A stretch of DNA of 64,000 nucleotides. It comes from an uncultured Sporosarcina sp. (lineage in GTDB: Bacteria > Bacillota > Bacilli > Bacillales_A > Planococcaceae). A program made the position numbers and the translations under genes. The first letter of the stretch is position 1, and every line of letters starts with the position of its first letter. This document shows, one piece after another, positions 1 through 7,367 of this stretch. The stretch lies in NCBI GenBank assembly GCA_948469885.1, contig CAOKMT010000003.1, positions 1-64,000 on the forward strand, written 5' to 3'. The notes under the pieces are model-generated. The model saw only the letters and a program-made list of their open reading frames with translations. It was not told the DNA's origin and did no database searches.

Positions 1-485
1 GTCCGTTTGAAGGTGAAGTTTCAACGGAGCGAATACTGTCGATCGTCAAACAAGCGACGGCATTGGAAATTGGCATGTTGACATTGGCGGATACGACGGG
101 GATGGCGAACCCAAAGCAAGTATTCGACTTGCTTACCGCTGTTCGCACTACCATTCCGAATCAAAAGCTAGGACTTCATTTCCACAATACGAGAGGAATG
201 GGACTAGCCAATATTTTAGCCGGGATCGAAGCAGGAGTTACTTGTTTCGACACGGCGCTCGGTGGACTGGGTGGATGTCCTTTCGCGCCCGGAGCGACAG
301 GGAATGTGTGTACGGAAGATGTCGTCCATATGTTACATAACATGGGGATGAAAACGAATATCGATCTGGCACAATTGGTGGAAGCATCCGCCGTTTTGGA
401 AGAAGTCGTTGGACACGAAAACGTGAGTTATTTGTTAAAAGCGGGACCGTCAGATAAAAAATACCCGGTCCCTGTTTCACCATAA
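1..485 (+). CDS. Hydroxymethylglutaryl-CoA lyase, C-terminal part (5' end outside window)
   Basis: An open frame runs from the first bases, read in the frame of codons starting at position 3, to a TAA at 483-485. The gene therefore begins upstream, and the internal TTG at 63 is not its start. The family cleaves HMG-CoA to acetyl-CoA and acetoacetate, the last step of leucine and isovalerate breakdown, using a TIM barrel and a divalent metal. Visible here are a PFEGEV stretch near the beginning, the metal-binding pair in LHFHNTRG, and the glycine-rich loop GLGGCPFAPGATGN that carries the family's active-site cysteine. A crotonase follows after 29 nt, as in the Bacillus yngG-yngF arrangement. 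The family is clear, but physiological substrate specificity is inferred. Confidence 0.9.
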   Translation, partial: PFEGEVSTERILSIVKQATALEIGMLTLADTTGMANPKQVFDLLTAVRTTIPNQKLGLHFHNTRGMGLANILAGIEAGVTCFDTALGGLGGCPFAPGATGNVCTEDVVHMLHNMGMKTNIDLAQLVEASAVLEEVVGHENVSYLLKAGPSDKKYPVPVSP

Positions 486-514
486 TATTACTTAACCGAT
501 GGGGAGGATTTTGA

Positions 515-1318
515 ATGACTGTGACGACGAGTTGGCAAACGATTAACGTGGACGATTCACACAAAGAAGATGCGGTCTATATTTTGGAACTAAACCGCCC
601 GGAAGCGATGAACTCTTTTACGACATTAATGACGGAAGAAATCATCGGATGTCTTGCTGAACTGAAAGAAAAAAAGGATTTACGGGTGTTGATCATTACA
701 GGTAGCGGGACGCGAAGCTTTTGTACGGGCGCGGATTTGAAGGAAAGAAAGACATTGGATCAAGATGGCTGGAAAAAACAGCATGATATTTTTGAACAGG
801 CTTTCCAAGCGATCCGGGATTTTCCGTTCCCGGTCATTACTGCGGTGAATGGCTATGCGCTTGGTGGTGGGATGGAGATGCTATTAAGCACTGATCTTCG
901 TTACGTTGCAGCACATGCAAAACTCGGTTTGCCTGAGGTGACATTAGGTATCATGCCGGGCGTCGGCGGTACGCAACTGTTGGCGCGAGCCATTCCGATC
1001 GCAGTAGCGAAAGAGATTTTATTGAGCGGCAGGCATATTACCGCGGAAGAAGCCTTGTCATACGGTCTCATCAATGATGTTTTCCCGATTGAAGCGCTAA
1101 TGGAGAAGACGATTGAAGTCGCCAAAGGGATAGCGGCGAATGCACCTCTATCCTTGAAAGCGATTAAACATTCCGTCGATAGAGGATTGCAGACAGATAT
1201 GCATACCGCAGTGTCGATTGAATTGGATCAATATTATAAATGTGCTTTTTCAGAAGACCGCGTTGAAGGTGTGCTGGCATTCAATGAAAAAAGAAAGCCG
1301 GTTTGGAAAGGGAAGTAA
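515..1318 (+). CDS. Enoyl-CoA hydratase/isomerase family, methylglutaconyl-CoA hydratase-like
   Basis: This 267-residue crotonase-fold protein starts at ATG 515 behind GGGGAGG. Both catalytic glutamates of a true hydratase are present: one in GGGMEM after the oxyanion loop, the other in the LPEV segment before PGVGGT. The oxyanion motif GADLKERK closely resembles 3-methylglutaconyl-CoA hydratases (AUH/YngF type). Together with the HMG-CoA lyase 29 nt upstream, the likely reaction is hydration of 3-methylglutaconyl-CoA to HMG-CoA in leucine/isovalerate catabolism. No biotin-dependent methylcrotonyl-CoA carboxylase is in the window, so if the pathway is complete that enzyme lies upstream. The family call is certain; the substrate is inferred from motif and neighbour. 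Confidence 0.88.
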   Translation: MTVTTSWQTINVDDSHKEDAVYILELNRPEAMNSFTTLMTEEIIGCLAELKEKKDLRVLIITGSGTRSFCTGADLKERKTLDQDGWKKQHDIFEQAFQAIRDFPFPVITAVNGYALGGGMEMLLSTDLRYVAAHAKLGLPEVTLGIMPGVGGTQLLARAIPIAVAKEILLSGRHITAEEALSYGLINDVFPIEALMEKTIEVAKGIAANAPLSLKAIKHSVDRGLQTDMHTAVSIELDQYYKCAFSEDRVEGVLAFNEKRKPVWKGK

Positions 1319-1419
1319 TCTAGGATTAGAATTCAACATTGCCAAGCTATCAATACTTGTTTCTTAATTGTGAAAATGAATATCTCAATAATTATAAACC
1401 ACTAGGAGGAATGATTTAT

Positions 1420-2586
1420 ATGGTACAGACTAAAAATTCAGCTGAAGAAATAGAGTTAATTCGTCAAAGTGTTCGATCGCTATGTAAGAAGTTTCCGGAA
1501 GACTACTGGGCGAAACTGGATAAAAACATGGATTATCCTGAAGAATTCATTCAAGCGCTGACAGATGAAGGATGGCTTTCGATCTTGATTCCGGAAGAGT
1601 ATGGGGGTGCAGGACTTGGCATGGCAGAGGCGTGTGCCGTTTTGGAAGAGATTAACCGTTCCGGTGGAAATGCGGGTGCGGGGCATGCGCAAATGTATAC
1701 GATGGGTGCGTTGTTGAACCACGGAAATGAAGACCAAAAACAGCGATACCTCCCGAAAATCGCTTCTGGGGAATTACGACTGCAAGCATTTGGCGTGACT
1801 GAGCCGACTGCGGGGAGTGACACGACGAGCATTTCGACGACAGCGGTGAAAAAGGGCGATAAGTATATCGTTAATGGCCAGAAGATTTGGATTTCCCGTA
1901 CGAAGTATTCAGATTTGATGCTTTTATTGGCGAGAACGACACCGAAAGAGCAAGTGACGAAGAAGACGGATGGATTAAGCCTGTTTCTCCTTGATATGAA
2001 TGACCAAAAAGACAATATTACAATTCGTGAAATCGATACGATGATTAACCACGCGACGACTGAAGTCTTTTTGGAAAATGTTGAAATCCCGGAGGAAAAC
2101 TTAATCGGTGAAGAAGGAAAAGGCTTCCGTTACATTTTAAGCGGTATGAATGCGGAACGCATTTTGATCGCCTCTGAAAGTATCGGAGATGGCTATTATT
2201 TTGTCGACAAAGCAACACAGTATGCGAGCGAACGGGTCGTCTTCGATCGACCGATTGGCCAAAATCAGGGGGTTCAATTTCCGATTGCCAAAGCGTATAT
2301 GGATATCGAAGCTGCCAAATTGATGCGAGACAAAGCAGCGGCTATGTTCGACGCGGGCGAAAAAGGCGGAGCCGAAGCAAATATGTCGAAATATTTAGCA
2401 TCGGAGGCAGCGTGGAAAGCGGCCAATGCGGCAATGGACACGTACGGCGGTTATGGGTTTGCCACCGAGTATAATATTGAACGGAAATTTAGAGAGGCAC
2501 GACTCTTTATGGTCGCACCGATTGCCAATAATTTAGTCGTCAGTTTTGTCGGTCAACACGTCCTTGGCATGCCGAGATCGTTTTGA
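1420..2586 (+). CDS. Acyl-CoA dehydrogenase (atypical active site)
   Basis: A 388-residue FAD-dependent acyl-CoA dehydrogenase. I place the start at ATG 1420 because AGGAGG lies at 1404-1409; in-frame codons further upstream lack a usable site. The FAD/substrate signature FGVTEPTAGSD is present, as is the C-terminal dehydrogenase domain with YGGYGFATEY. Where most family members have the catalytic glutamate in IYEGT, this protein reads FMVAPIANN. A glutamate does occur in the segment MNAERIL, the helix position used by isovaleryl- and long-chain-type dehydrogenases. A branched short-chain acyl-CoA such as isovaleryl-CoA is therefore a plausible substrate, in line with the two genes before it. 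A terminator follows directly, so this closes the first operon. Confidence 0.87.
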   Translation: MVQTKNSAEEIELIRQSVRSLCKKFPEDYWAKLDKNMDYPEEFIQALTDEGWLSILIPEEYGGAGLGMAEACAVLEEINRSGGNAGAGHAQMYTMGALLNHGNEDQKQRYLPKIASGELRLQAFGVTEPTAGSDTTSISTTAVKKGDKYIVNGQKIWISRTKYSDLMLLLARTTPKEQVTKKTDGLSLFLLDMNDQKDNITIREIDTMINHATTEVFLENVEIPEENLIGEEGKGFRYILSGMNAERILIASESIGDGYYFVDKATQYASERVVFDRPIGQNQGVQFPIAKAYMDIEAAKLMRDKAAAMFDAGEKGGAEANMSKYLASEAAWKAANAAMDTYGGYGFATEYNIERKFREARLFMVAPIANNLVVSFVGQHVLGMPRSF

Positions 2587-2594
2587 TGCATGTT

Positions 2595-2629
2595 GAAAAA
2601 GGTCTTTGTTAATCGCAAAGACCTTTTTC
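2595..2629 (+). terminator. Strong, probably bidirectional intrinsic terminator
   Basis: A perfect 14-bp inverted repeat (GAAAAAGGTCTTTG, 7-nt loop, CAAAGACCTTTTTC) starts 8 nt after the stop of the acyl-CoA dehydrogenase. A-rich and T-rich flanks make it workable in both directions. It separates the leucine-type genes from the repeat region and the MmgE/PrpD operon. Confidence 0.88.
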
Positions 2630-2680
2630 ATTCTAAGGAATGAAAATATGTATTGTGCTGCGCTGTACTACGCTCAAGCT

Positions 2681-2930
2681 TCAATCTTGCGCCTAAAGCA
2701 GGCTGTTCCGCGCCCAAAACTTCAATCGTGCGCCCAAAGAAGGCTGTTCCGCGCCCAAAGCATCAATCGTGCGCCTAAAGAGAGCTGTTCCGCGCCCAAA
2801 GTTTCAATCTTGCGCCCGAAGAAGACTGTTTCGCGCCCAAAGCATCAATCGTGCGCCTAAAGAGAGCTGTTTCGCGCCCAAAGTTTCAATCGCGCGCCTA
2901 AAGTGAGCTGCAGTGCGCCTAAAACGGCTC
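2681..2930 (+). repeat. 41-bp tandem repeat, six units, intergenic
   Basis: The anchor TCAATC recurs at 2681, 2722, 2763, 2804, 2845 and 2886, exactly 41 bp apart each time. Each unit holds two related half-units built on GCGCC(T/C)AAAG, spaced alternately 20 and 21 bp, so the array is really a dimeric repeat. The last unit degenerates into GTGCGCCTAAAACGG just before the next gene's ribosome binding site. It fills nearly all of the 375-nt gap between 2587 and 2961. An 84-codon open frame crosses it, but it encodes only the repeat and has no ribosome binding site of note. There are no unique spacers, so it is not a CRISPR array. Function unknown. Confidence 0.9.
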
Positions 2931-2961
2931 GCATCATGCTCAAATTTATAAGGAGGAGAAA

Positions 2962-4326
2962 ATGATGGATTTAAGCAAGAAATTAGCGACGTATCATGCC
3001 GAATTGACCTATGAAGATTTACCGGAAGAGGTCATTTCATTTGCGAAGTTATGTATCCTTGATTATTTTGGTTCAGCACTGGCAGGTGTCGATAAACCAC
3101 CGATCCAAATGATCAGTGAAACAATTAACGAAATGGGTGGGAATCCGCAAGCGACGCTTCTCACTGGTGGGAAATCATCCGTTCTTAACGCAGCGCTTGT
3201 AAACGGCGCCGCAAGCCATATCGTTGAATTGGATGATATTCATAAAGGATCCATCATTCATGCGGCGACTGTCGTTGTACCGGCAGCCCTTGCCGTTGCA
3301 GAATGGAAGCAGTTAAGTGGGAAGGATCTCATTTTAGCGGTCGTCCTTGGGTATGAAATTTGCTTCCGCGTCGGTGAGGCAGTGTCTCCTTCGCATTATT
3401 ATTATTGGCATAATACGGCAACATGCGGCACTTTCGGTTCGGTGGCAGCCGCTGCCAAATTGCTGCAATTGGATGAAGCAGCATTCATCAACGCGTTAGG
3501 GAATGCGGGAACGCAAGCTGCCGGTTTATGGGAATTTATCGAAGACGGGGCAATGTCTAAACAGTTACACCCTGGGAAAGCGGCGATGAATGGCTTATTG
3601 GCAAGTTTACTCGCACAAAAAGGGTTTACAGGTGCTCAGAAAATTTTGGAAGGTAAAAGGGGTTTCTTCAATGCGATGAGCGATGAATACGACGCGGAGA
3701 AAATTACGCTGAACCTTGGAGAAGAATTCAAAATACTGGAGAATTCATTCAAAGTCCATGCTTCTTGCCGCCACACACATGCAGCGATCGATCTGGCCAT
3801 TGAAATTGTAAAAGAGAACAACTTCAAAAGTGAGGATATAGACAGGGTGGAAGTGGGCGCTTATAAATCGACAATGGATATTACGGACAATGCCGATCCA
3901 CAGACACAATATGAATCGAAATTCAGTATCCAATATTGTACAGCGCTTGCGTTAGTGAAAGGCAGTGCGAATTTGGACGACTTTAATGAAAAAGCTTTAT
4001 GGGATTCTGAAATTCGAGGAGTCGTCCATAAGGTGGACGCTTCATTAGACCCTGAAGTGGATGGCGCGTATCCGGAAAAATGGGGAGCTAAAGTGAAAGT
4101 CATTTTGAAAAATGGCAACGTGATTGAAAAACGATCGGAATATCCAAAGGGTGATCCGGAGAACCAAGTATCTTCGGAACAGCTACAACAGAAATTTTCC
4201 AATCTGGCGACAATTTTACCGGAACATCAGCGGAAACAATTTGCGGAGAAGCTATTGGCACTCGATACGGTTGAAAACGTTGCGGAGCTGATGGAAGAGT
4301 TGAGCGAAAACGTGCTATACGTATAA
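2962..4326 (+). CDS. MmgE/PrpD family protein
   Basis: A 454-residue member of the MmgE/PrpD family (2-methylcitrate dehydratase, cis-aconitate decarboxylase, iminodisuccinate epimerase). Start ATG 2962 lies 5 nt behind AGGAGG, and ATG 2965 is equally possible. Family hallmarks are the N-terminal helical segment with DYFGSALAG, then NGAASHIVELDD, HPGKAAMNG in the middle, and KVHASCRHTHAAID in the lid domain. It opens a group with a thioesterase, a two-subunit fumarase/tartrate-dehydratase-like enzyme and a GntR regulator, which suggests a hydroxy- or unsaturated dicarboxylate substrate rather than classic methylcitrate; prpB and prpC homologues are absent here. Family certain, reaction not assignable from sequence. 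Confidence 0.86.
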   Translation: MMDLSKKLATYHAELTYEDLPEEVISFAKLCILDYFGSALAGVDKPPIQMISETINEMGGNPQATLLTGGKSSVLNAALVNGAASHIVELDDIHKGSIIHAATVVVPAALAVAEWKQLSGKDLILAVVLGYEICFRVGEAVSPSHYYYWHNTATCGTFGSVAAAAKLLQLDEAAFINALGNAGTQAAGLWEFIEDGAMSKQLHPGKAAMNGLLASLLAQKGFTGAQKILEGKRGFFNAMSDEYDAEKITLNLGEEFKILENSFKVHASCRHTHAAIDLAIEIVKENNFKSEDIDRVEVGAYKSTMDITDNADPQTQYESKFSIQYCTALALVKGSANLDDFNEKALWDSEIRGVVHKVDASLDPEVDGAYPEKWGAKVKVILKNGNVIEKRSEYPKGDPENQVSSEQLQQKFSNLATILPEHQRKQFAEKLLALDTVENVAELMEELSENVLYV

Positions 4327-4341
4327 GAAAGGATTTTTGCG

Positions 4342-4854
4342 ATGATGACAGAAGAAGTGAGTGTGGAAGTTCAGGAGAAGCGGAAATCGATCGCGGAAAG
4401 ATTGGATAGATTTTCATTCAAACAGTTGGAAGAAGTCGAATATCTTCTTTCGACGTATGAAAAAACAGAAACGACTGGGCGGAACGGTGAACTGCCGATG
4501 CACTTTTATGGCCGGTTAACAGGCTTGAAGCGTTTGGATACGGACCAAGTTGAAATGGGTCTTGGTATACAAAACTTGAATACGTACGGCGTGGCACAAG
4601 GTGGCGCATTGTATACATTGGCAGATGTCACGATCGGCTTCATGGTTTTAGATCGTTTAGCGGAAGGGCAAAAAGTGCTCACTTTGGAGATGAAAGTAAA
4701 TTTCATTAAAAAAGGTTCGGGTGCGCGCTTGATCGCAACGCCTGTCGTGCTCAGTTGGGGGAAAACGATTGTCGTGGCGGAATGTGCAATCACGGATGAA
4801 GCAGGCGAGATTGTTGCAAAAGCTTTTGGCACATTTTTTGTGACGCAACCATAA
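4342..4854 (+). CDS. PaaI-type hotdog thioesterase
   Basis: A 170-residue protein starting at ATG 4342, 15 nt after the previous stop (ATG 4345 is an alternative). The C-terminal 120 residues are a 4HBT/PaaI hotdog domain: the segment NTYGVAQGGALYTLADV holds the active-site loop, with GG-A-hydrophobic-D spacing typical of acyl-CoA thioesterases. The first roughly 45 residues are charged and helical and precede the hotdog core. It probably hydrolyses an acyl-CoA intermediate to recycle CoA in this operon. The exact thioester cannot be read from the sequence. Confidence 0.82.
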   Translation: MMTEEVSVEVQEKRKSIAERLDRFSFKQLEEVEYLLSTYEKTETTGRNGELPMHFYGRLTGLKRLDTDQVEMGLGIQNLNTYGVAQGGALYTLADVTIGFMVLDRLAEGQKVLTLEMKVNFIKKGSGARLIATPVVLSWGKTIVVAECAITDEAGEIVAKAFGTFFVTQP

Positions 4855-4880
4855 ATGTGCAAACAGATAGAGGTGATTTT

Positions 4881-5726
4881 GTGAATGAAGTGACATACGA
4901 AGAAATCGTTCGAAACGTTCAAGAAATGTGTCAAAAAGCGAACTTTGACTTAGGTGAAGATGTGTACGCTGCTTTTCAGGAAGCTTTATCGACGGAAACA
5001 TCGGATACAGGAAAAGAGATTCTAAATCAATTGGTGGAAAATGCGGATATCGCAACGCAAGACCGAGTTCCGATGTGCCAAGATACCGGGACCGCTGTCT
5101 TTATTGTAGAGCTTGGTCAAGATTGTCGGATTGTTGGGGGCAACTTGATCGATGCCATCAATGAAGGAGTGGCAAAAGGATATCAGGAAGGGTATTTAAG
5201 AAATTCGATGATTTACGATCCATTGAATCGGAAAAATACTGGAGATAATACACCTGCTGTCGTTCATATTGAGCTTGTAGAAGGGAATTCAGTGACATTG
5301 CATATGACGGCAAAAGGGGGCGGCGCAGAAAATATGAGTCGCATGAAAATGTTGAAACCATCGGATGGACTGGAAGGGATCAAAAAGTATGTCCTGCACG
5401 TTGTAGAAGAGGCTGGTCCCAATGCTTGTCCACCGCTCGTCGTCGGCATCGGTGTCGGGGGCAATTTTGAACGTTGTACTTATTTGGCGAAAAAGTCGTT
5501 ATTCAGACCGATAGGCGAACGTCATGCAGACGAAACGATCGCTCAATTGGAATTCGAACTAATGGAAGATATTAATCGTTTAGGGATTGGTCCGCAAGGG
5601 ATGGGGGGCAGTACAACGGCGCTCGATGTGAAAATAGAATCTGCGGCTTGTCATATTGCTGCGCTTCCCGTGGCAGTCAATCTAAATTGCCATGCAAGTC
5701 GACATCAAACTGTGACGTTGGGATAG
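4881..5726 (+). CDS. Class I fumarase / L-tartrate dehydratase family, alpha subunit
   Basis: A 281-residue subunit. I choose GTG 4881, which follows AGAGGTGA at 4869-4876; the GTG at 4857 has no ribosome binding site. The family uses an oxygen-sensitive [4Fe-4S] cluster to add or remove water from dicarboxylates such as fumarate, L-tartrate or mesaconate. Three candidate cluster cysteines are visible: in CQDTG, in NACPP, and near the end in NLNCHASRH. The motif GGSTTALDVK is also family-typical. The beta subunit follows after 12 nt. Fumarate, tartrate and mesaconate activities cannot be told apart here; proximity to MmgE/PrpD and a dedicated GntR regulator argues for a catabolic, not central, role. 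Confidence 0.87.
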   Translation: MNEVTYEEIVRNVQEMCQKANFDLGEDVYAAFQEALSTETSDTGKEILNQLVENADIATQDRVPMCQDTGTAVFIVELGQDCRIVGGNLIDAINEGVAKGYQEGYLRNSMIYDPLNRKNTGDNTPAVVHIELVEGNSVTLHMTAKGGGAENMSRMKMLKPSDGLEGIKKYVLHVVEEAGPNACPPLVVGIGVGGNFERCTYLAKKSLFRPIGERHADETIAQLEFELMEDINRLGIGPQGMGGSTTALDVKIESAACHIAALPVAVNLNCHASRHQTVTLG

Positions 5727-5738
5727 GGAGGGGATTAT

Positions 5739-6308
5739 ATGCAAAAATCAATTCAGCTCCCTTTAACTAAAAAGGATGTTCAATCTTTAAAAGCGGGAGA
5801 CCGCGTCTTATTGTCGGGGACTGTTTACACCGCAAGGGATGCCGCGCATAAAAGAATGATTGAGCAAGATCAAGCAGGAGAGCCTTTGCCGATCGAGTTG
5901 ACCGATCAAGTGATTTACTATGTTGGACCAACGCCCGCTAAGCCTGGCCAAGTGATTGGTTCCGCAGGTCCGACAACGAGTGAAAGAATGGACTTATACA
6001 CACCAAGATTACTTGAAAAAGGCTTAAAAGGAATGATTGGGAAGGGACATCGGAATGACGCAGTGAAAAAGGCGATTGTAGAAAACGGCGCGGTTTATTT
6101 CGGTGCCGTGGGCGGTGCGGCTGCACTCATCTCCCGATCCATCAAATCATCGGAAGTGATGGCATACGCGGACTTGGGAACAGAGGCGATCAGGCGATTA
6201 GAAATCGAAAACTTTCCCGTTGTGGTCATTAATGACATGTATGGCGGGGATGTCTACGAAGAAGGTGTTTCTACATTCAAAAAAGAAGCGGCGGAAGATC
6301 AGGGCTAA
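5739..6308 (+). CDS. Class I fumarase / L-tartrate dehydratase family, beta subunit
   Basis: A 189-residue C-terminal-domain subunit starting at ATG 5739 behind GGGAGGGG. It contains the swivelling-domain motifs YYVGPTPAKPG, GPTTSERMD, GKGH and the glycine-rich VYFGAVGGAAAL loop. In single-chain class I fumarases this part is fused behind the alpha domain; here it is a separate gene translated right after the alpha subunit, so the two should form the alpha2/beta2 type complex. The closely packed GntR regulator (11 nt downstream) is probably co-transcribed. Confidence 0.87.
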   Translation: MQKSIQLPLTKKDVQSLKAGDRVLLSGTVYTARDAAHKRMIEQDQAGEPLPIELTDQVIYYVGPTPAKPGQVIGSAGPTTSERMDLYTPRLLEKGLKGMIGKGHRNDAVKKAIVENGAVYFGAVGGAAALISRSIKSSEVMAYADLGTEAIRRLEIENFPVVVINDMYGGDVYEEGVSTFKKEAAEDQG

Positions 6309-6319
6309 CGAGGTGACTT

Positions 6320-6985
6320 ATGAGCAAGTTTATTTTATCGGAGCATGACCGGGCTACATTACAATTCAAAGTAACAACGAAATTAAGAGAACTTATTTTA
6401 AAGGGACAATTCAGCATGGGCGAGCGGCTTATGCAGGAAGAGTGGGCAAGTAAACTAGGTGTCAGCCGTATGCCGATCCGAGAAGCGCTTCGTCAGTTGG
6501 AAGTAGAGGGGCTAGTCGTAATTGAGCCGCGGAAAGGTGCCATTGTTACCCCCATTTCTACGGAAGATATAGAAGAGATTTATCAACTGCGAGCGTTATT
6601 GGAAGGCCAAGCCGCTGAAATGGCGGTCAATTATTTAGATGTAGAAGACTTTGAAGAATTGGAAACGTTATACGACAAGATGATCGGACTGAATGGGAGC
6701 GAACAAGAGATTGAAATGTATATGTCGCTAAATGAAAGATTCCACGGGATACTAATAGAAGCTTGCCCATGGAGAAGAACGAAAGGGTTTATCGAAACAT
6801 TGTGGAAAGGGATTCCTTCTTATACACCAAGTTTACTGCCAGATCATTTTCAAGCATCGCAAAAAGAACATGAATTGATGGTGGCCTTCGCAAAGCAGCG
6901 CGATGGAGAGAAACTGAGAGACATCACAGAAAAACATATATTACGCACAAAAGAGAATTTAGTGAACATGATTTTAGGAAACTAA
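6320..6985 (+). CDS. GntR family (FadR/FCD subgroup) transcriptional regulator
   Basis: A 221-residue regulator starting at ATG 6320 behind GAGGTGA. The N-terminal winged helix-turn-helix covers about residues 10-80, with the recognition segment KLGVSRMPIREALRQLEVEG. The rest is an all-helical FCD domain that binds small acids, with likely metal-ligand residues around NERFH and the C-terminal KHI. FCD regulators usually repress the neighbouring catabolic operon and are released by a pathway acid or acyl-CoA. Its position at the end of the MmgE/PrpD-dehydratase operon, and directly before the promoter region of the acyl-CoA synthetase/TRAP cluster, makes both groups candidate targets. Confidence 0.87.
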   Translation: MSKFILSEHDRATLQFKVTTKLRELILKGQFSMGERLMQEEWASKLGVSRMPIREALRQLEVEGLVVIEPRKGAIVTPISTEDIEEIYQLRALLEGQAAEMAVNYLDVEDFEELETLYDKMIGLNGSEQEIEMYMSLNERFHGILIEACPWRRTKGFIETLWKGIPSYTPSLLPDHFQASQKEHELMVAFAKQRDGEKLRDITEKHILRTKENLVNMILGN

Positions 6986-7036
6986 TTTTACTTGTCAGGA
7001 AAACAAGTTGAATCATGCTATGAAGCGTAACAAGAG

Positions 7037-7075
7037 AAAAGTCTTTTCCAATGAATTTGTTTGGAAAAGGCTTTT
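7037..7075 (+). terminator. Intrinsic terminator after the GntR gene
   Basis: Inverted repeat AAAAGTCTTTTCCAA / TTGGAAAAGGCTTTT with a 9-nt loop and one G-T pair, ending in a T-run. It ends the operon that began at 2962. Confidence 0.82.
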
Positions 7076-7127
7076 TAACATCATTATTGTTATCTATCAG
7101 GCCTCGACCAATTAATAGACTACCTTA

Positions 7128-7171
7128 AATATTCGAAATATTATTGACATTGGGTTTTTTATGTGTAAAAT
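7128..7171 (+). promoter_or_regulatory. Promoter with conserved upstream box (copy 1 of 3)
   Basis: The block reads AATATTCGAAATATT (7128-7142), then TTGACA (7144-7149), a 16-nt T-rich spacer and TAAAAT (7166-7171). The same arrangement recurs near 26159 and 57487 with identical spacing. The upstream box contains the symmetric core TTCGAA and sits against the -35 element, a usual place for a repressor or activator. The remainder of the 382-nt gap 6986-7367 holds the terminator above, a small hairpin at 7229-7247 (GATTTT/AAAATC around TCTATAC), a 13-bp dyad at 7307-7319, and an AAGGAG site for the next gene. Confidence 0.75.
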
Positions 7172-7306
7172 TAACGTAAATCTAAGTAGGTATTTTTTAT
7201 TTTGAAGGTTGGTTTGAAGAGGTTTTTCGATTTTTCTATACAAAATCTATGTCGAATGATCTTGCTAGAATAATAGGAAGGGGAGGTTCTAAAAAAGTCG
7301 CTTCAT

Positions 7307-7319
7307 TCAATAAGATTGA
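7307..7319. promoter_or_regulatory. Dyad TCAATAAGATTGA, possible operator (copy 1)
   Basis: A 13-bp inverted repeat, TCAAT-AAG-ATTGA, lies about 50 nt upstream of the acyl-CoA synthetase start. The identical sequence occurs at 27217-27229 before the SDR gene. Both copies are intergenic and upstream of fatty-acyl metabolism genes. Operator function is a guess from symmetry and location. Confidence 0.35.
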
Positions 7320-7367
7320 TGGTATCTAAATATATGCGTGAAGTCGTAAATAAGGAGCGGGGTTACC

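Noticed and set aside
63-485. Complete small gene starting at TTG 63
   Set aside because: The same frame is open to the window start and continues the HMG-CoA lyase fold upstream, so this is an internal codon of a truncated gene.
2606-2860. 84-codon open reading frame across the tandem repeat
   Set aside because: It encodes only the translated repeat, has no good ribosome binding site, and begins inside the terminator stem at 2595-2629.
2681-2930. CRISPR array
   Set aside because: The units are contiguous 41-bp tandem copies without unique spacers, and no cas genes are in the window.
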